This document shows, piece by piece, positions 53,462 to 64,000 of a stretch of DNA of 64,000 nucleotides (position 1 is its first letter; every line of letters starts with the position of its first letter). Source of the DNA: Adiantum capillus-veneris (Eukaryota; Streptophyta; Polypodiopsida; Polypodiales; Pteridaceae); assembly GCA_014529385.2 (NCBI GenBank), contig CM043967.1:132548682-132612681 (forward strand), in the 5' to 3' direction. The notes below the pieces were generated by a model. That model worked only from the letters and a program-made list of their open reading frames with translations. It was not told the DNA's origin and did not search any database. Position numbers and translations under genes: made by a program.

Positions 53462-56152
53462 CTAAACAGTTGACCTCAACTGTAGAGCGTCAACATAACT
53501 GTGCAAGATGTCAGGGTAGTCCTTAAGATCGGACTCAGTCATCCACTTTACATCTAAAGGAGTGTAATTCTTGAACTTGACTAAATACTTTTGATGTAGA
53601 CTCCCCGACTTGAGTTGTCTCTCCGAGTGGTGTATTATCTGTTCAGGTTGAAGAATTTCCTCAGTCTCTTCGACTTCTGGAGGATCTTCTTGTACGGGCG
53701 CCATTGGAGGAGGTCCAACATAGGATCGGAGGAGACTGACATGAAAAGCATTATGGATTCGCCAATTATAAGGTAAATCCAATCTGAAAGTCACATCATT
53801 GACTTTATCTGTAATTTTGAAAGGGCCGTAAAATCTATGGGAAAGTTTGACAACTTTCCCTTTGCCGACCCGCTTTTTCAATCTAGCTTTCTCAAACCGA
53901 AGCAGGACATATTGTCCTTTTTCAAGATTGAGATTCCTTCTGTGCTTGTCTGCTTTTCTCTTCTGTTGCTCTTGAGTACGAAGAATTGCTTGCTTTACTT
54001 GTTGATGGGCAATATCAATATTGCGCACAAATTCATCTGCGGCGAAGATGTTTTCTTTGGTCACCATAATAGGAAGTAAGAGTGGCTTCCCGTAAATAAT
54101 TTCAAAGGGAGCTTTACCAGTTGAGGAATGTATGGTATTATTATACGCAAACTCAATTATTGGTAAGTACTGTTCCCATTCGGATTGTCGTTCCGAAACA
54201 TAGCACTTGAGGAGATCTAAAACAGTGGCATTAGCGATTTCGCTTTGACCATCTGTTTGAGGATGATAAGCTGATGAAAAATCAAGCTTAGTTCCCAAGT
54301 TTTCGAACAATGCCTGCCAAAATAGACTAGTCATACGGGCATCTCTGTCGCTCACAATAGTCTTTGGCAATCCATGGTGTTTAAAAATCTGAGTTAGAAA
54401 TATTCTAGCCATGTGATCAACTTTGATCGTCTTCTTTACTGGAAGGAAATGGGCTTGCTTACTGAATCTGTCTACTATAGTCCAGATTGCATCATTTCCA
54501 TTCTTGGATCGAGGAAGATCCGTAATAAAATCCATGGCAATACTTTCCCATGGCGTGTTAGGCACAGGGAGCGGCTGAAGCTTGCCATAAACTTTATGTC
54601 TGTCATATTTTACCTTTTGGCAGACTAAACACTCACGTACATGTTTTTCAATGTCCGCACGGAGTGTTGGCCAAAAGAAATACCTTTCGAGGGCACTAGT
54701 GGTGGAAGCAATTCCCCGATGCCCGGCATAAGGAGAATTATATGCTTCATCCATCACCTTTTGTCGTAAGGGCTGAGCTATGCATATTGCTTGTTGACGA
54801 TAGAGTGTATTATCCCTGATACAATAAGGTGGCTTTGAATGACCAGCTTGAAGATCTGCCCAAATTGTGGCGAAGTCTGGATCTTGAGGATACATCTCGC
54901 TGAGAGATTCTAGTTCCTCATGATAAATTGTTGTTGGTGCATTGATCTTTGGACGCCTGGAGAGAGCATCTACAACTGCATTCTTTGTTCCAGAAGTGTG
55001 TAGAATCTGAAAATGAAACATTGAAAGAAAGTTGGCCCATCTCATCTGCTTTTCTGATAACTTTCTCTGTGTGAGAAAGTAGCGAAGACTTTGATGATCT
55101 GTCTTGATAATAAAATCAGCTCCTAATAGATAGTGTTTCCAAATGGAAAGAGCATGAATTACTGCCATTAGCTCTTTTTCGTATATGGAGGCATGCAACT
55201 CTACATCTTTAAGGCGCCGACTTTCATAGGCTATCGCGTGACCCTCTTGGTTCAAAACTGCTCCTACACAATCTCCAAATGCATCGCTATATCCCTCGAA
55301 AGGTTTGCGAAGATCAGGGACGGTGAGAACAGGTCCGTGACTGAGTAGATACTTAAGCTTTTCGAAAGCTTGTTTTTGTCCAGACCCCCAATGGAATGGA
55401 ATCCGCTTCTTTGTCAGGTCATGGAGGGGACCTGCTATCGCGGCAAAAGCTCGAATGAAACGCCGATAATAAGAACAGAGGCCAAGGAAACTTCGTACAT
55501 CATGTACTGTAGTTAGCGTAGGCCATTCTACAACTGCTTGAATCTTTTCAGGGTCCATTCTCACCTGGTTGTGAGATACTATATGGCCCAAATAGTGGAT
55601 TTCTTTTAGAAAGAACTCACTCTTCTTAGCATTCACAAATAATTTGTGTTTGCGTAATTCTTCAAACACTAAGGCGAGATGCTTATAGTGTTCGTCTTCC
55701 GTCTTTGAGAAGATTAAGACGTCATCAAAGAAAACGCCTGTAAAACTTCTATATGAGTGGAAGATTCTATCCATCATTCTGTTGAATGTAGCTGGTGCAT
55801 TAGTGAGTCCAAAAGGCATCACTAAGAATTCATACAACCCGAAGGTTGTTCTAAATGAAGTCTTATGCACATCCTGAGGAGCTATGCGGATTTGATGATA
55901 ACCGCTCTTCAAGTCTATACGACTAAAGACACTTGCTCCTTGTAACTTGTCAAGAATGTCGTCAATCCGAGGGATTGGAAATCGATTCTTGATTGTGATC
56001 TTGTTTAGAGATCTATAGTCTATGCACATGCGGAATGTGCCATCCTTTTTCTGTACTAGCAAGACAGGTGAACAATATGGAGAAGTACTAGGCCTTATTA
56101 AGCCCTTCTCCAAAAGTTCGTTAACCTGCTTGAGAATTTCCTCTTGCTGCAT
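53462..56152 (-). CDS. chromovirus RT-RNase H-integrase-chromodomain
   Basis: 896 codons open from [67 protein letters not shown] and [12 protein letters not shown] (FFDD instead of YVDD). RNase [26 protein letters not shown]. Integrase: H..H..C..C zinc finger ending CLVCQKVK, core D (AMDFITDLP), D ([10 protein letters not shown]) and E ([12 protein letters not shown]). Chromodomain near the C-terminus: [23 protein letters not shown]. The chromodomain classes it as a chromovirus and may direct integration toward marked chromatin. Confidence 0.96.
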   Translation of the reverse strand: MQQEEILKQVNELLEKGLIRPSTSPYCSPVLLVQKKDGTFRMCIDYRSLNKITIKNRFPIPRIDDILDKLQGASVFSRIDLKSGYHQIRIAPQDVHKTSFRTTFGLYEFLVMPFGLTNAPATFNRMMDRIFHSYRSFTGVFFDDVLIFSKTEDEHYKHLALVFEELRKHKLFVNAKKSEFFLKEIHYLGHIVSHNQVRMDPEKIQAVVEWPTLTTVHDVRSFLGLCSYYRRFIRAFAAIAGPLHDLTKKRIPFHWGSGQKQAFEKLKYLLSHGPVLTVPDLRKPFEGYSDAFGDCVGAVLNQEGHAIAYESRRLKDVELHASIYEKELMAVIHALSIWKHYLLGADFIIKTDHQSLRYFLTQRKLSEKQMRWANFLSMFHFQILHTSGTKNAVVDALSRRPKINAPTTIYHEELESLSEMYPQDPDFATIWADLQAGHSKPPYCIRDNTLYRQQAICIAQPLRQKVMDEAYNSPYAGHRGIASTTSALERYFFWPTLRADIEKHVRECLVCQKVKYDRHKVYGKLQPLPVPNTPWESIAMDFITDLPRSKNGNDAIWTIVDRFSKQAHFLPVKKTIKVDHMARIFLTQIFKHHGLPKTIVSDRDARMTSLFWQALFENLGTKLDFSSAYHPQTDGQSEIANATVLDLLKCYVSERQSEWEQYLPIIEFAYNNTIHSSTGKAPFEIIYGKPLLLPIMVTKENIFAADEFVRNIDIAHQQVKQAILRTQEQQKRKADKHRRNLNLEKGQYVLLRFEKARLKKRVGKGKVVKLSHRFYGPFKITDKVNDVTFRLDLPYNWRIHNAFHVSLLRSYVGPPPMAPVQEDPPEVEETEEILQPEQIIHHSERQLKSGSLHQKYLVKFKNYTPLDVKWMTESDLKDYPDILHSYVDALQLRSTV

Positions 56153-57260
56153 TAGAAATTCTCTCTTGCTGCATTAGACTAACTCGATAAGGGGGCTGAT
56201 TTGGAGAACTTCCTGGGATCAAATCAATGGTATGATCCTCAGGTCGCGAAGGTGGGAGTTCATTTGGAAGTTCATCTGCAAAACAATCTTTATATCTTTC
56301 TATTAACTTAAGTCTTTTTTGCTCTAAAGAGGAAGAAAGTTGTGAAACAGACACATCTCTCTCTCTTGCAAAAATCAAGTACGCTGAAACACACTTTTTC
56401 ATTTCTTTCTTGATGGCAATGTGGTTGGCGATAGGAATACGCTTATCACCTGCATCTGCAAGTACAAGATACTCCTTTCCTTTATGAGCAAAAGATAAGG
56501 TTTTCTGAACATAGTCAGGAATGGGATGCATCTTGTAGTGCCAAGGCATTCCCAAGATAACATCGCATCCTTCAAGTGAAGCTAGTAAGAAAGACTCTTG
56601 ATCTTTGTAGTCGTCGACCTTTAGATTCAACTTCCCTATGATTGGAGTAGAGTTTGAGTTCTGCCCTTTGAAAGCAGATTGCGCTTGAATAGAGACTCCG
56701 AAACGATTGGGTTGCAAGTTCAGGTCGTCAGCTAGCTTGGTAGAGATGAAGTTGTCTGTGCTACCAGGGTCAAACAAAATAAGAGCCCGCTGGTTGTTGA
56801 TACTACCCCATGCTTTGAGAAGAGCTCTTTCTTTTCCATCCTTGGTTGTATTTCCCTGTACATCTGGGACTGCATTGGAAGAGGGTGGTTGTGGAGGTTT
56901 GGTTGGACAGTCACCCTTCATATGACCAACTTGTCCGCACTTGAAGCATCTTCCTTCACTAATGTAGGTTCGCAACTCAGCAGGAGAGAGATATCTCCCT
57001 TTCTTGGGCTGATTTGGCTTTGCTTCTGCTTCGGAGGCGGTTCTTTTCTTCTTTTGAGAAGAAGTAGAAGAGGTAGGCTGCTCATGGAGAGCCTTCTGCT
57101 TAGCATGGTAAGTGCTTTGCTCCATCTTCCTGGGAGTACCCTTGTCATGTATTCCATCAGCTATGCGGGCTGATTCCATAAGTATCTGCAAGTTACCTCG
57201 AGGGTAAAGCTTCATAGCCTTTTGCAAGGCTTCATGCAAACCTGCTTCAAACTTGCGCAT
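56121..57260 (-). pseudogene. chromovirus zinc knuckle and protease
   Basis: Continues the gag frame: RKFEAGLHEALQKAM, then the knuckle CFKCGQVGHMKGDC (CX2CX4HX4C, about 56950-56909), then the protease with LFDPGSTDNFISTKLA and DVILGMPWH. It ends [12 protein letters not shown].. where a 22-bp tandem duplication (plus 56141-56185) shifts the frame. Confidence 0.9.
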
Positions 57261-58109
57261 CTTCTCCGAATCGTGAATCTTCTTGAATGGAGTGACTTTC
57301 TAGAGAACGTCTCAAAACCTATCCACATAGCGTGGAACAGTTTCGTTCTCTGACTGTGAAAGTCGATCCCATTCTTTCTTTACCTCTTCCTCATAGTCTG
57401 GAGGAAGGAACTGTGCGTAGAACTCCTTCTTGAAAGCGGTCCAATCTTGGGGTTTGCGATCTTCCAGGATAAGGGTTAACCACCAATTGTTGGCGATGCC
57501 TTTCAGGTACAAATTAACATAGCGAAGCTTCGATCTTTCTTTAAAATTCCCTTCAACAAATGCAACTTCAAATTGGCGGATGAAAGCCAAAGCTTTGTCA
57601 TTATCACGCCGTCCATTGTAGGTGTCGAATTTCACATCTTTATCTCCCGACTTGAATGTTTTCTGCCTGTGGTGCTTCTTCTTATGGTGCTCCTTCTTTC
57701 GATGCTTAGACTCCTTGGGGACAGGAGTCCTTTCCCTTGAATGTACTTCTTGCTGCGACGGATCATCGAGAAACATGTCTTCCGGAGAAACTATGTCTTC
57801 CAAATCCTTCATGAAAGAGAACTGAGGGGAATCAGGGGGATCCTGCTCTTGAACTTTTGGATTAAACCGCACATGACGTTCTAGAGATTTCTTTTGCCTC
57901 TCGTGCATGCGGGAAGTTCCAATCAAAGGATCTTTTCTTGGTTGTGGCGCCTTTGGGTTCTACGGGATTTCTCCCGACCCCATCGGCATTTTCTCCTTCT
58001 CTTTTTCAAGAGTATGGAGAATCTTTTGGACTTCTGGATGGGAGAGAGCTTTCTGCAACTCTTCCACCTGCTGTTGAAGGAGAGATATCTCTATCTTGCG
58101 TCCTCCCAT
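57261..58109 (-). pseudogene. chromovirus gag
   Basis: From ATG at 58109 (MGGRKIEISLLQQQVEEL) the frame carries a short coiled coil, a His/Lys-rich stretch (KHRKKEHHKKKHHRQK) and the capsid part (FIRQFEVAFVEGNF, WWLTLILEDRKPQDWTAFKKEFYAQFLP). In-frame stops occur at about 57960, 57312 and 57300, so Gag is truncated. The stops are single-base changes in otherwise open sequence. Confidence 0.88.
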
Positions 58110-58158
58110 TTCTGCAGTCTGCCAAGAGTCGTCAATCCCTTCAGGAAGAGAGAGAGAA

Positions 58159-58174
58159 CCTTGCTCTGATACCA
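58159..58174 (-). other. primer-binding site, initiator-Met tRNA type
   Basis: TGGTATCAGAGCAAGG lies one base inside the 5' LTR on the minus strand, the standard plant retrotransposon PBS complementary to initiator-Met tRNA. Confidence 0.95.
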
Positions 58175-58175
58175 C

Positions 58176-59678
58176 TGTCACAAAAATACGGAAGCGTAAA
58201 CTGACGTTTATTTGCACTTCAAATACTCAAGAGAATTAGAGGGAGCGAGAAAACTTGACACTTCATTGGGGACCAGAAGATGGGCTGGTCCCCCCCCATA
58301 AAGAGAATATCTTTATTACTAAGGAAGAATCTTTACAAGCACACGAACGGGGCATACGCCCGTCCTCTATTCTTTCTTCTGTTCTGTTCTGACTACTGAC
58401 TGAGAAAGTGTTTTCCACTTTCTTACTGCTTAGGGGATTTCCCCTCTTCTGCGAGACTGGTTGGAAGCTCTCGAAAAGAGAGTCTATCTTCCAAAACAGC
58501 TCATCGGAAGCTCTCACAGAGGAGAGTCCATCTTCCGCTATGTGTTGCCTTCATGCTCATTCATTCATGCATCAAACACAAAAGAGAAACAAGCAAAATG
58601 CACACGCACATGCTTGCTGTAATTTTCTGCACATAACCTGAAATTCTTACCTGTGCACACCCCTACGCCGAAACAGAGGTCTTCTTCGCGATGGAATCGC
58701 GCCAAACTTGATGTAGACTTAGGATAAGGAGAGAGAAGAGAATTTCTATGGCTGATCTGCTGAAAACAGCCCTAATCGAGGTGATTAGGGGCTGAAAACA
58801 GAGAATTACAGCAGCCGCACTCTGCTAAGAGAGCGTCTACGGCAGCTTCTAACGATGAAACTTCACCAGAAGGTGTCTATGACTGTGAGATCCCTTGTTC
58901 TTGACAATGGGAGCACAAGGCTACCACATATGTCGCAAGGGGCTGCTCTCAAGCTTCAATGGAGGGCTCCACCGTGTAGAGCACGCTCACATTAGGGGGG
59001 GTAGGTGCACTGCCAGCCCTGAAAATGAGGGAGGGGGGGCTCCTAAATAGCCATCAGGGAGAGGGGGCGCTAGGAAGAGAGAGAGGGTAAGAGTGAGAGT
59101 GAGAGAGAATTAGTTTGCATTGGTAAGTGTGCCACTTGGCACACTTACTTTAAAAACTTAAAAACCATTCAACTTTTGACTTTAAAAACTTCTAGCTCAT
59201 AAAAAAAATGTGCAACTAACTGACAACTGCTACCAATGATTCTTTTATGAGAACACCAAAGGTCTGCCGACGCAATGCCGCACTGACACTGCACCGCCTT
59301 TACCTGTTCACACTTGTCCGGCCGCCTACCCGGGCACGGACCGTTAAATTTAATTTAACGAAACTTACCCTAAGGCTTTATTAGCCTTAGGGTCACTGTT
59401 CTAAGGACCCCATCTCATTCATGTGCTTGTACTGACGCGCGTATTTTTCCTGAGCCTAAAATCTGAGGCTACTGCTTACCCCTTTCTGAAGACCCGATTT
59501 CCCAATCACTAGGGCTTCAGGGTAATTTCTGCTAAGGTCCCTCTGAGGTGTTCTAGCCTGCATTTAGGCTCACCTGAGGCCTTAGAACTGCTAGGTCTAT
59601 TCTGGTGTGCACACAACTAATTAGATAATTCTTTTCTCGTAAATAAATTAATTATTTACAAAGTCTGACTTAGTTACA
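58176..59678 (-). repeat. 5' LTR of the chromovirus
   Basis: 1503 bp, colinear with 51975-53449. It is followed on the minus strand by GTGGTATCAGAGCAAGG. Confidence 0.95.
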
Positions 59679-59683
59679 TCCTC

Positions 59684-60556
59684 TCAACAATTAGCAATGA
59701 AAGGAGATACATCATGCTGGTATGCGCAACTGTCCTCGTGGTTTCAGAGACACGGGTTCAGTACGGAAAGATTACCCCCCCATCCAATACTCTCTTGAGG
59801 CTCCATCACTGGCAATTACACGAACAGAGATTAATAAAATCATCCGTCACGATCTTATACAGTTGGATACTAAGAGGACATGGGTAGACCCTACACAAGA
59901 ATTGGGCACGTAGATGGCCGACTACAAAGAAAACTTCCTACAGCTATTTGAAGATGGATTTGTGATTCGCCCGAGCTACATGGATACCCACCTGTCTCAT
60001 GGTTTGAGATGTGCTATTGGTTAGATTCGTACATCCTCACACTAATTGGAAATTGAATTTGGCAAATTTAGGGGAATCCCACCTGAGAGAAAAATTTGCA
60101 AGTTGTGCGCAATGGAGCCGGAGACAGAATTACACTACATATGCCATTGCACCATATACTATGAGATACGTAGGCGTTTCCATTGCCTATTTAAAGAAGG
60201 CTTTGGACCTCTAGATAGAGTCATGCAATACCAAGATCAAAGATGCTTAGGCTTGTACCTACTGGAACTACATCGGCACAAGGATAATCTAATGAGAAGA
60301 CAAAGAGCACTACAACCTAATAGGCAGATCACAGATTTCTTCGGATCGAGAGAAGCAGGAGTGGAAGGAGAAGCAAGAGGCCAGCAGCCAGCACAAAGGA
60401 GTACCCACATTCATACCAAAGGCACCCTCATTGACAGGGCGATTGAGCTTAGGAAATCGAGACGACCACGACCGAGATGCAGAAGCATGCTTCACCGAAG
60501 GAGACTACAACAAAGGATTAGAAGCATTCTAGCCAAACACCCAAAATGCTCCTAAG
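59684..60556 (+). pseudogene. LINE A2 ORF2 C-terminus
   Basis: After the chromovirus the ORF2 sequence resumes (QQLAMKGDTSCWYAQLSSWF) and reaches the zinc knuckle CKLCAMEPETELHYICHC at about 60098-60151, then FFGSREAGVEGEARG and the basic C-terminus RIRSILAKHPKCS ending at 60555. Stops are present near 59911, 60023 and 60042, and a frameshift in a C-run near 59775. Confidence 0.88.
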
Positions 60557-60712
60557 AAGTTTATTTAATACTTTGTATTTAGGTTTTCACATTTATTTTC
60601 ACACTTTCACACTTAATACTAAGGTCCCCAAATATTGTAACAGATTCACCACTTTTGTATCAGTTTGGTCTCATAGGTCATTCTGGCCTTTTGGAGACGT
60701 TAATATAACATT

Positions 60713-60717
<5 letters not shown>
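60557..60717 (+). other. LINE A2 3'UTR and conserved tail
   Basis: AAGAAGTTTATTTAATAC to AGATTCACCACTTTTGTATC, then GGTCTCATAGGTCATTCTGG and CCTTTTGGAGACGTTAATATAAC, then ATTTC and (TC)n. This tail, with the same order, recurs more than ten times in the window on both strands and defines LINE A ends. Confidence 0.93.

Positions 60718-60784
<67 letters not shown>
60716..60784. repeat. (TC)n between LINE A2 and LINE C1
   Basis: About 68 bp of TC after the LINE A2 tail; the 5'UTR of LINE C1 starts immediately after it. Confidence 0.97.
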
Positions 60785-60785
<1 letters not shown>

Positions 60786-61012
60786 GTGCAGCCGTTTTTT
60801 GACCTAGGAGACAGCAGTCCACTCTTTTGATCATAACTTCTTCATCCGAACTCCGATTTGGGTGATCTATAGCCTCAATCGAAGAGCACGAAGTCCTCTA
60901 CACATTGATGTAAAGACAAAAATTTTCAGAGTTATGGAAGGCATTTCTGTAGCAGCATTTCCGAAGTGAACAGGTTCAACAAAATTGATTCTCATCTCCT
61001 ATTTTACATACA
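60785..61012 (+). other. LINE C1 5'UTR
   Basis: Starts TAGTGCAGCCGTTTTTTGACC right after (TC)n. No repeats and no obvious ATG precede the ORF1 start ACAATGTC at 61013, which has a purine at -3. Confidence 0.6.
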
Positions 61013-61963
61013 ATGTCTTCCGGCACTCGCAAGGGTTCTTCTTCTTCAACAAGGTCCACAACCATTGTGGAAAATGATCCAAAATCTCCTAAGTATGGAA
61101 ATAGCAACACAACCACCCAACCAACGACATCGGAAACCATGATCATGGCGTACTTGGTATCATTGCAAGAGACCGTAAACAAACAAGGCGAAGACTTACG
61201 AGCACTTGCAATGGAGAATGGCACACTAAGGGTACTTGTGGTTGAGAATGAGAATCTCAAGAGGACACTTGAGATGCAAACAACACGTTTGATGCAACTT
61301 GAAGAGGAAGTCAAGGAATGTAAACGCTCTCTTGTGGACTTGAATGCTTTGAAGGAGCGGATGAGCAAAGTAGAACATGACCATGTATTGAAAGAGGAGA
61401 AATTTGACACTATGAGCCGGGATGTATGCGACATGAAAAATGTATGCACAAACAAGTCTTGGGCTGATGTATGTGGTAGCAATGTGGTTTCTAATTCCTC
61501 ACTCATGCAAGCTATGGTTCAAACAAAGAATGTTGAGAATGTGAATGTGGAGGAGTTGAAGGAACGGGAGCGACGTTCCAAGAACATTGTTATTCGTGGA
61601 ATTCCCGAAGAGAAGTTAGAGACACCTCTTTCTCTTGCCATTGTTATTGAAGATTTCTTCAAAACCCACTTTGGCATGTCCGGAGTTATGGTCTATGGAG
61701 CACATAGAGTGGGGAAGCAAGGAGCTCCTCGCTCGGGAGAACGGCCAATTGTATGCACCATGCCGGATGAGACCAAGCGAAAGATTATCCTTGATAATAG
61801 CTGGATCTATTTGAGGAATACAAAATGTTTTGTATGTGAAGATCGCACTATTAAGCAACAAAATATGCGTCGCAAGGCATATGAGGAAAAGAATAATAAA
61901 AACAAGGAGATCTCTAATGAAGAAAATGTGCCCAAGGAGGAGGCAAGTCTCTCAAGCAAATAG
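61013..61963 (+). CDS. LINE C1 ORF1, RNA-binding protein
   Basis: 316 codons. A Ser/Thr-rich N-terminus (MSSGTRKGSSSS) is followed by a coiled coil at about residues 45-145 (NENLKRTLEMQTTRLMQLEE), then an RRM-like domain at about 180-275 (SKNIVIRGIPEEKLETPL, VYGAHRVGKQG, RPIVCTMPDETKRKIILDN) and a Lys/Glu-rich tail. This is the layout of LINE ORF1 chaperones. The stop is TAG (61961-61963). The frame is intact, unlike the LINE A copies. Confidence 0.92.
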   Translation: MSSGTRKGSSSSTRSTTIVENDPKSPKYGNSNTTTQPTTSETMIMAYLVSLQETVNKQGEDLRALAMENGTLRVLVVENENLKRTLEMQTTRLMQLEEEVKECKRSLVDLNALKERMSKVEHDHVLKEEKFDTMSRDVCDMKNVCTNKSWADVCGSNVVSNSSLMQAMVQTKNVENVNVEELKERERRSKNIVIRGIPEEKLETPLSLAIVIEDFFKTHFGMSGVMVYGAHRVGKQGAPRSGERPIVCTMPDETKRKIILDNSWIYLRNTKCFVCEDRTIKQQNMRRKAYEEKNNKNKEISNEENVPKEEASLSSK

Positions 61964-64000
61964 GGATGCGTGACCTATGAGACCGAGTTACAATTGAAAA
62001 TATGCTTTTGGAATTGTAATGGATACTCATGGAATGCGGGGGTTGGCATTGATGAACTAACAAGCAAAGCCGATGTTGTACTTCTTGTTGAAACTTGGGA
62101 GCATGATACACAAAGGATTAACGGCTTGGAGGATTACAATGTACATTCATTGATGTGGTCAAAGAATCTGAAGCAACGAAGAGGACAAGGAGGGTTAGCA
62201 TGTATGGTTAAGAAAGGATTGAAAGATTTTGTATCAATTGTGAAAGATGACAAGTACAAACGTTATGTATGGCTGAAAATTATGACACCAAAAAGAGCAC
62301 CCATTTTTGTGGCCGGTTGCTACATTCCTCATCATGATTCTCCCTTTTATGCTTGCATGGATAGAGATCAACCATTTTCTGATTTGGAAGAGGACATTGC
62401 TTATTTCAAAGGTGAAGGTGATGTTATTGTATTTGGGGATATGAATACTCGCACAAAAACATTGCAACATGATACTCAACAATTTGATATGCCATACATT
62501 TCAAGGGAGTTGGAGGAAGTTCACTTGTATGATCGTACTTCAATGGATGAGAAAGAGCCGGATCACTATGGAAAGTTACTTTTACACATGTGTAATAGCA
62601 CGGGTATGCTCATTGCCAATGGTGTATCTTTGTGGAGTGGAACCAATGGATTTACATGTAGAAGACATAATGGGGATAGTGTGATTGACTATATGCTACT
62701 CTCTGAAGCCATCATGTATCGCATAAAGAGTTTTATGTTTGGTCAATGGACCCCGGAATCCGACCATCGCACCTTATGTATTGACCTTTCATGTGGAGAA
62801 GCAACTAAGCATGATAATCTCAGCCAAAGGAAAGAGAAGTTATCACTATGTATGGATTTCAAACGGGCACCAATGTACATTGAAATGGTTGAGCAAAAAT
62901 TATGGATGACAAAGCTTCAATGTGATGCACCATTGGAAACTAAACGGGAAGCTTTCAAGAAAGCTATTTGTTCTTGTGCGGAAGAATGCTTTGCCATAAA
63001 GCATCTCCATGGTATCAACAAAGATAGATCACGCAAAAGGTGGTTTGATAAAGAATGTCAAGATACTCGAAAGTCCTTGATAAAGCTTGATGCAACTATG
63101 GACAAAGACAACTATCAAAGTCATTTGCGTACATACAAGGCATTGATTCAAAAGAAGAGAAGAAGATGGGAAGTAAAGCAACAAGAATTTCAAGTCCAAG
63201 AAAAGGCACATGCATGTGGAAGATTTTGGAGAAGCTTGAGAGGCAAGCGGGTTGAGAATTTTGGTAACTTGAGTCTAGTGGATATGTACACACATTGTAG
63301 GCAATTATATGAGCAAGAAAATACTGAAAAAATGCCATTTTATGGTTCACTCCCATGTATACCGTCTTTTTTTACTATTGAGGATATATGCGGTGGGCTT
63401 GAAAATTTGGCCACTCGCAAAGCGGGAGATCTTCAAGGTATCAAGCCGGAGATGATCAAATGGACGGGAGATTTTACCCATGAGTGGATGTGTGATATGT
63501 TCAACCTTGCACTTCAACATGGTATGCCTTATGATTGGAGTACTAATTGGGTTAAGCCTTTGCATAAAGGAGGGGATGTAAAGAATGTAAGCAACTACCG
63601 GACTATAATGATTGGGTCTCTTATGGCAAAGTTGTTTGGGTGCGTAATGGAGATGAAATTGAGTGATTGGGCTGAAGAGAATGACAAGCGTGCAAAGGGA
63701 CAAGCGGGTTTTCGTCGATGCCATAGCACCATTGATCATCTTGTCACTCTTCGTGTTCTCATGGAGGAAAGTCGGTTGAAAGGCAAGCGATTGTATTGTT
63801 GTTTTGTGGACTTTAAGAAAGCCTTTGATATGATTCCACGTAACAATTTGTGGAGAAGGATGGAAGAACTCCAAGTGCCAAGTGAGTTTATGCTTGCGGT
63901 TTCTCGAATCTATGAGAAGGTGATTTGTCAATTGCGCATGGGAAGAGAAATTTCAGAAATTTTTGTAAGCACTATTGGGGTTAAACAAGGATGTCCATTG
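61964..64000 (+). CDS. LINE C1 ORF2, endonuclease and RT (partial)
   Basis: Read in the same frame as ORF1 from the codon after its TAG: GCVTYETELQLKICFWNCNG. Endonuclease: WNCNG (62009-62023), LVETW (Glu), VFGDMNTRTK, SVIDYML and ESDHRT. RT: TNWVKPLHKGGDVKN, NYRTIMIGSLMAKLFG, GQAGFRRCHSTIDHL, CCFVDFKKAFDMIPR, STIGVKQGCPL at the window edge. The YADD block and C-terminus lie outside. The first in-frame ATG is 62153, after the catalytic Asn and Glu, so either a non-AUG start or passage through the TAG would be needed for a full endonuclease. Confidence 0.93.

Larger units (their letters stand above)
51975..59678 (-). mobile_element. complete Ty3/gypsy chromovirus
   Basis: 7704 bp, TG..CA ended LTRs, target duplication TCCTC at 51970-51974 and 59679-59683, PBS for initiator-Met tRNA, PPT, gag, protease, RT, RNase H, integrase and a chromodomain in canonical order. 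The LTRs are very similar, differing mainly by small indels, so insertion is recent. Coding is broken by three gag stops and a 22-bp duplication. Confidence 0.97.
47913..60717 (+). mobile_element. LINE A2, full length, split by a chromovirus
   Basis: 5'UTR 47913-48044, ORF1 48045-49205, ORF2 49206-51974 resuming 59684-60556, 3'UTR and tail to 60717, then (TC)n. The chromovirus occupies 51975-59678 with a TCCTC duplication. This is the most complete LINE A copy in the window, disabled by several stops and frameshifts. Confidence 0.93.
60785..64000 (+). mobile_element. LINE C1, apparently intact, runs off the window
   Basis: 5'UTR 60785-61012, ORF1 61013-61963 and ORF2 from 61964, open to the window end. 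No stop or frameshift is seen in more than 990 codons apart from the single TAG between the ORFs. It is related to LINE A (same domain order, WNCNG start, KAFD-type RT) but clearly a separate lineage. Confidence 0.93.

Noticed and set aside
63347-63931. 194-codon minus ORF
   Set aside because: It is the antisense shadow of LINE C1 ORF2, which is open on the plus strand with clear RT motifs.

Overview
This window is nuclear DNA from a land plant with a large, repeat-dominated genome. The evidence is a spliced plant-type ZIFL transporter gene with introns up to about 12 kb, chromodomain Ty3/gypsy elements primed by initiator-Met tRNA, plant L1-like LINEs with a zf-RVT domain, and a nuclear copy of plastid 16S rRNA. 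A fern, lycophyte or gymnosperm fits the intron size and LINE diversity best, but the sequence does not decide which.

The only host gene recognised is a ZINC-INDUCED FACILITATOR-LIKE (ZIFL, MFS) transporter on the minus strand. Eight exons (20706 down to 4011) splice into a 252-codon open frame covering the middle of the protein. Its 5' exons (expected above 20.7 kb) and 3' exons (below 4.0 kb) are not seen. One intron is GC-AG. Two introns, of 3.4 kb and 11.9 kb, are stuffed with nested transposons.

Layout. 0-4 kb: a solo LTR, an L1-like LINE 3' fragment and a dispersed repeat. 4-21 kb: ZIFL with intronic elements (Copia RT relic; LINE A copies; a 4.2-kb LTR element at 7600-11792 with an internal inversion; a solo LTR split by LINEs at its own (GA)n tract; the 5' part of a further LINE, D). 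21-28 kb: gag-bearing relics, inverted repeats and a foldback hairpin. 28-30 kb: the 3' end of a chromovirus. 30-35 kb: a decayed L1-like LINE. 36-41.6 kb: a gypsy gag-protease carrying a 158-bp plastid rrn16 insert, then non-coding DNA with four copies of a 24-bp dyad, then an LTR bounded by both a polypurine tract and a primer-binding-like site. 42-64 kb: LINE C fragment, then a head-to-tail series LINE A1, A tail, LINE A2, LINE C1 separated by long (TC)n tracts. A2 is split by a complete 7.7-kb chromovirus (51975-59678).

The most unusual pattern is in the APE-type LINEs called A and C here. They lie head-to-tail, with (TC)n between the conserved 3' tail of one copy and the 5' end of the next, at several independent places on both strands. 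One LTR shows LINEs inserted into a GA tract that its relatives carry without an insert. This suggests insertion into TC microsatellites. In A1, A2 and C1 the endonuclease-RT frame follows the ORF1 stop in the same frame with no ATG before the catalytic residues. The bases just after that stop are the reverse complement of the start of the conserved 3' tail.
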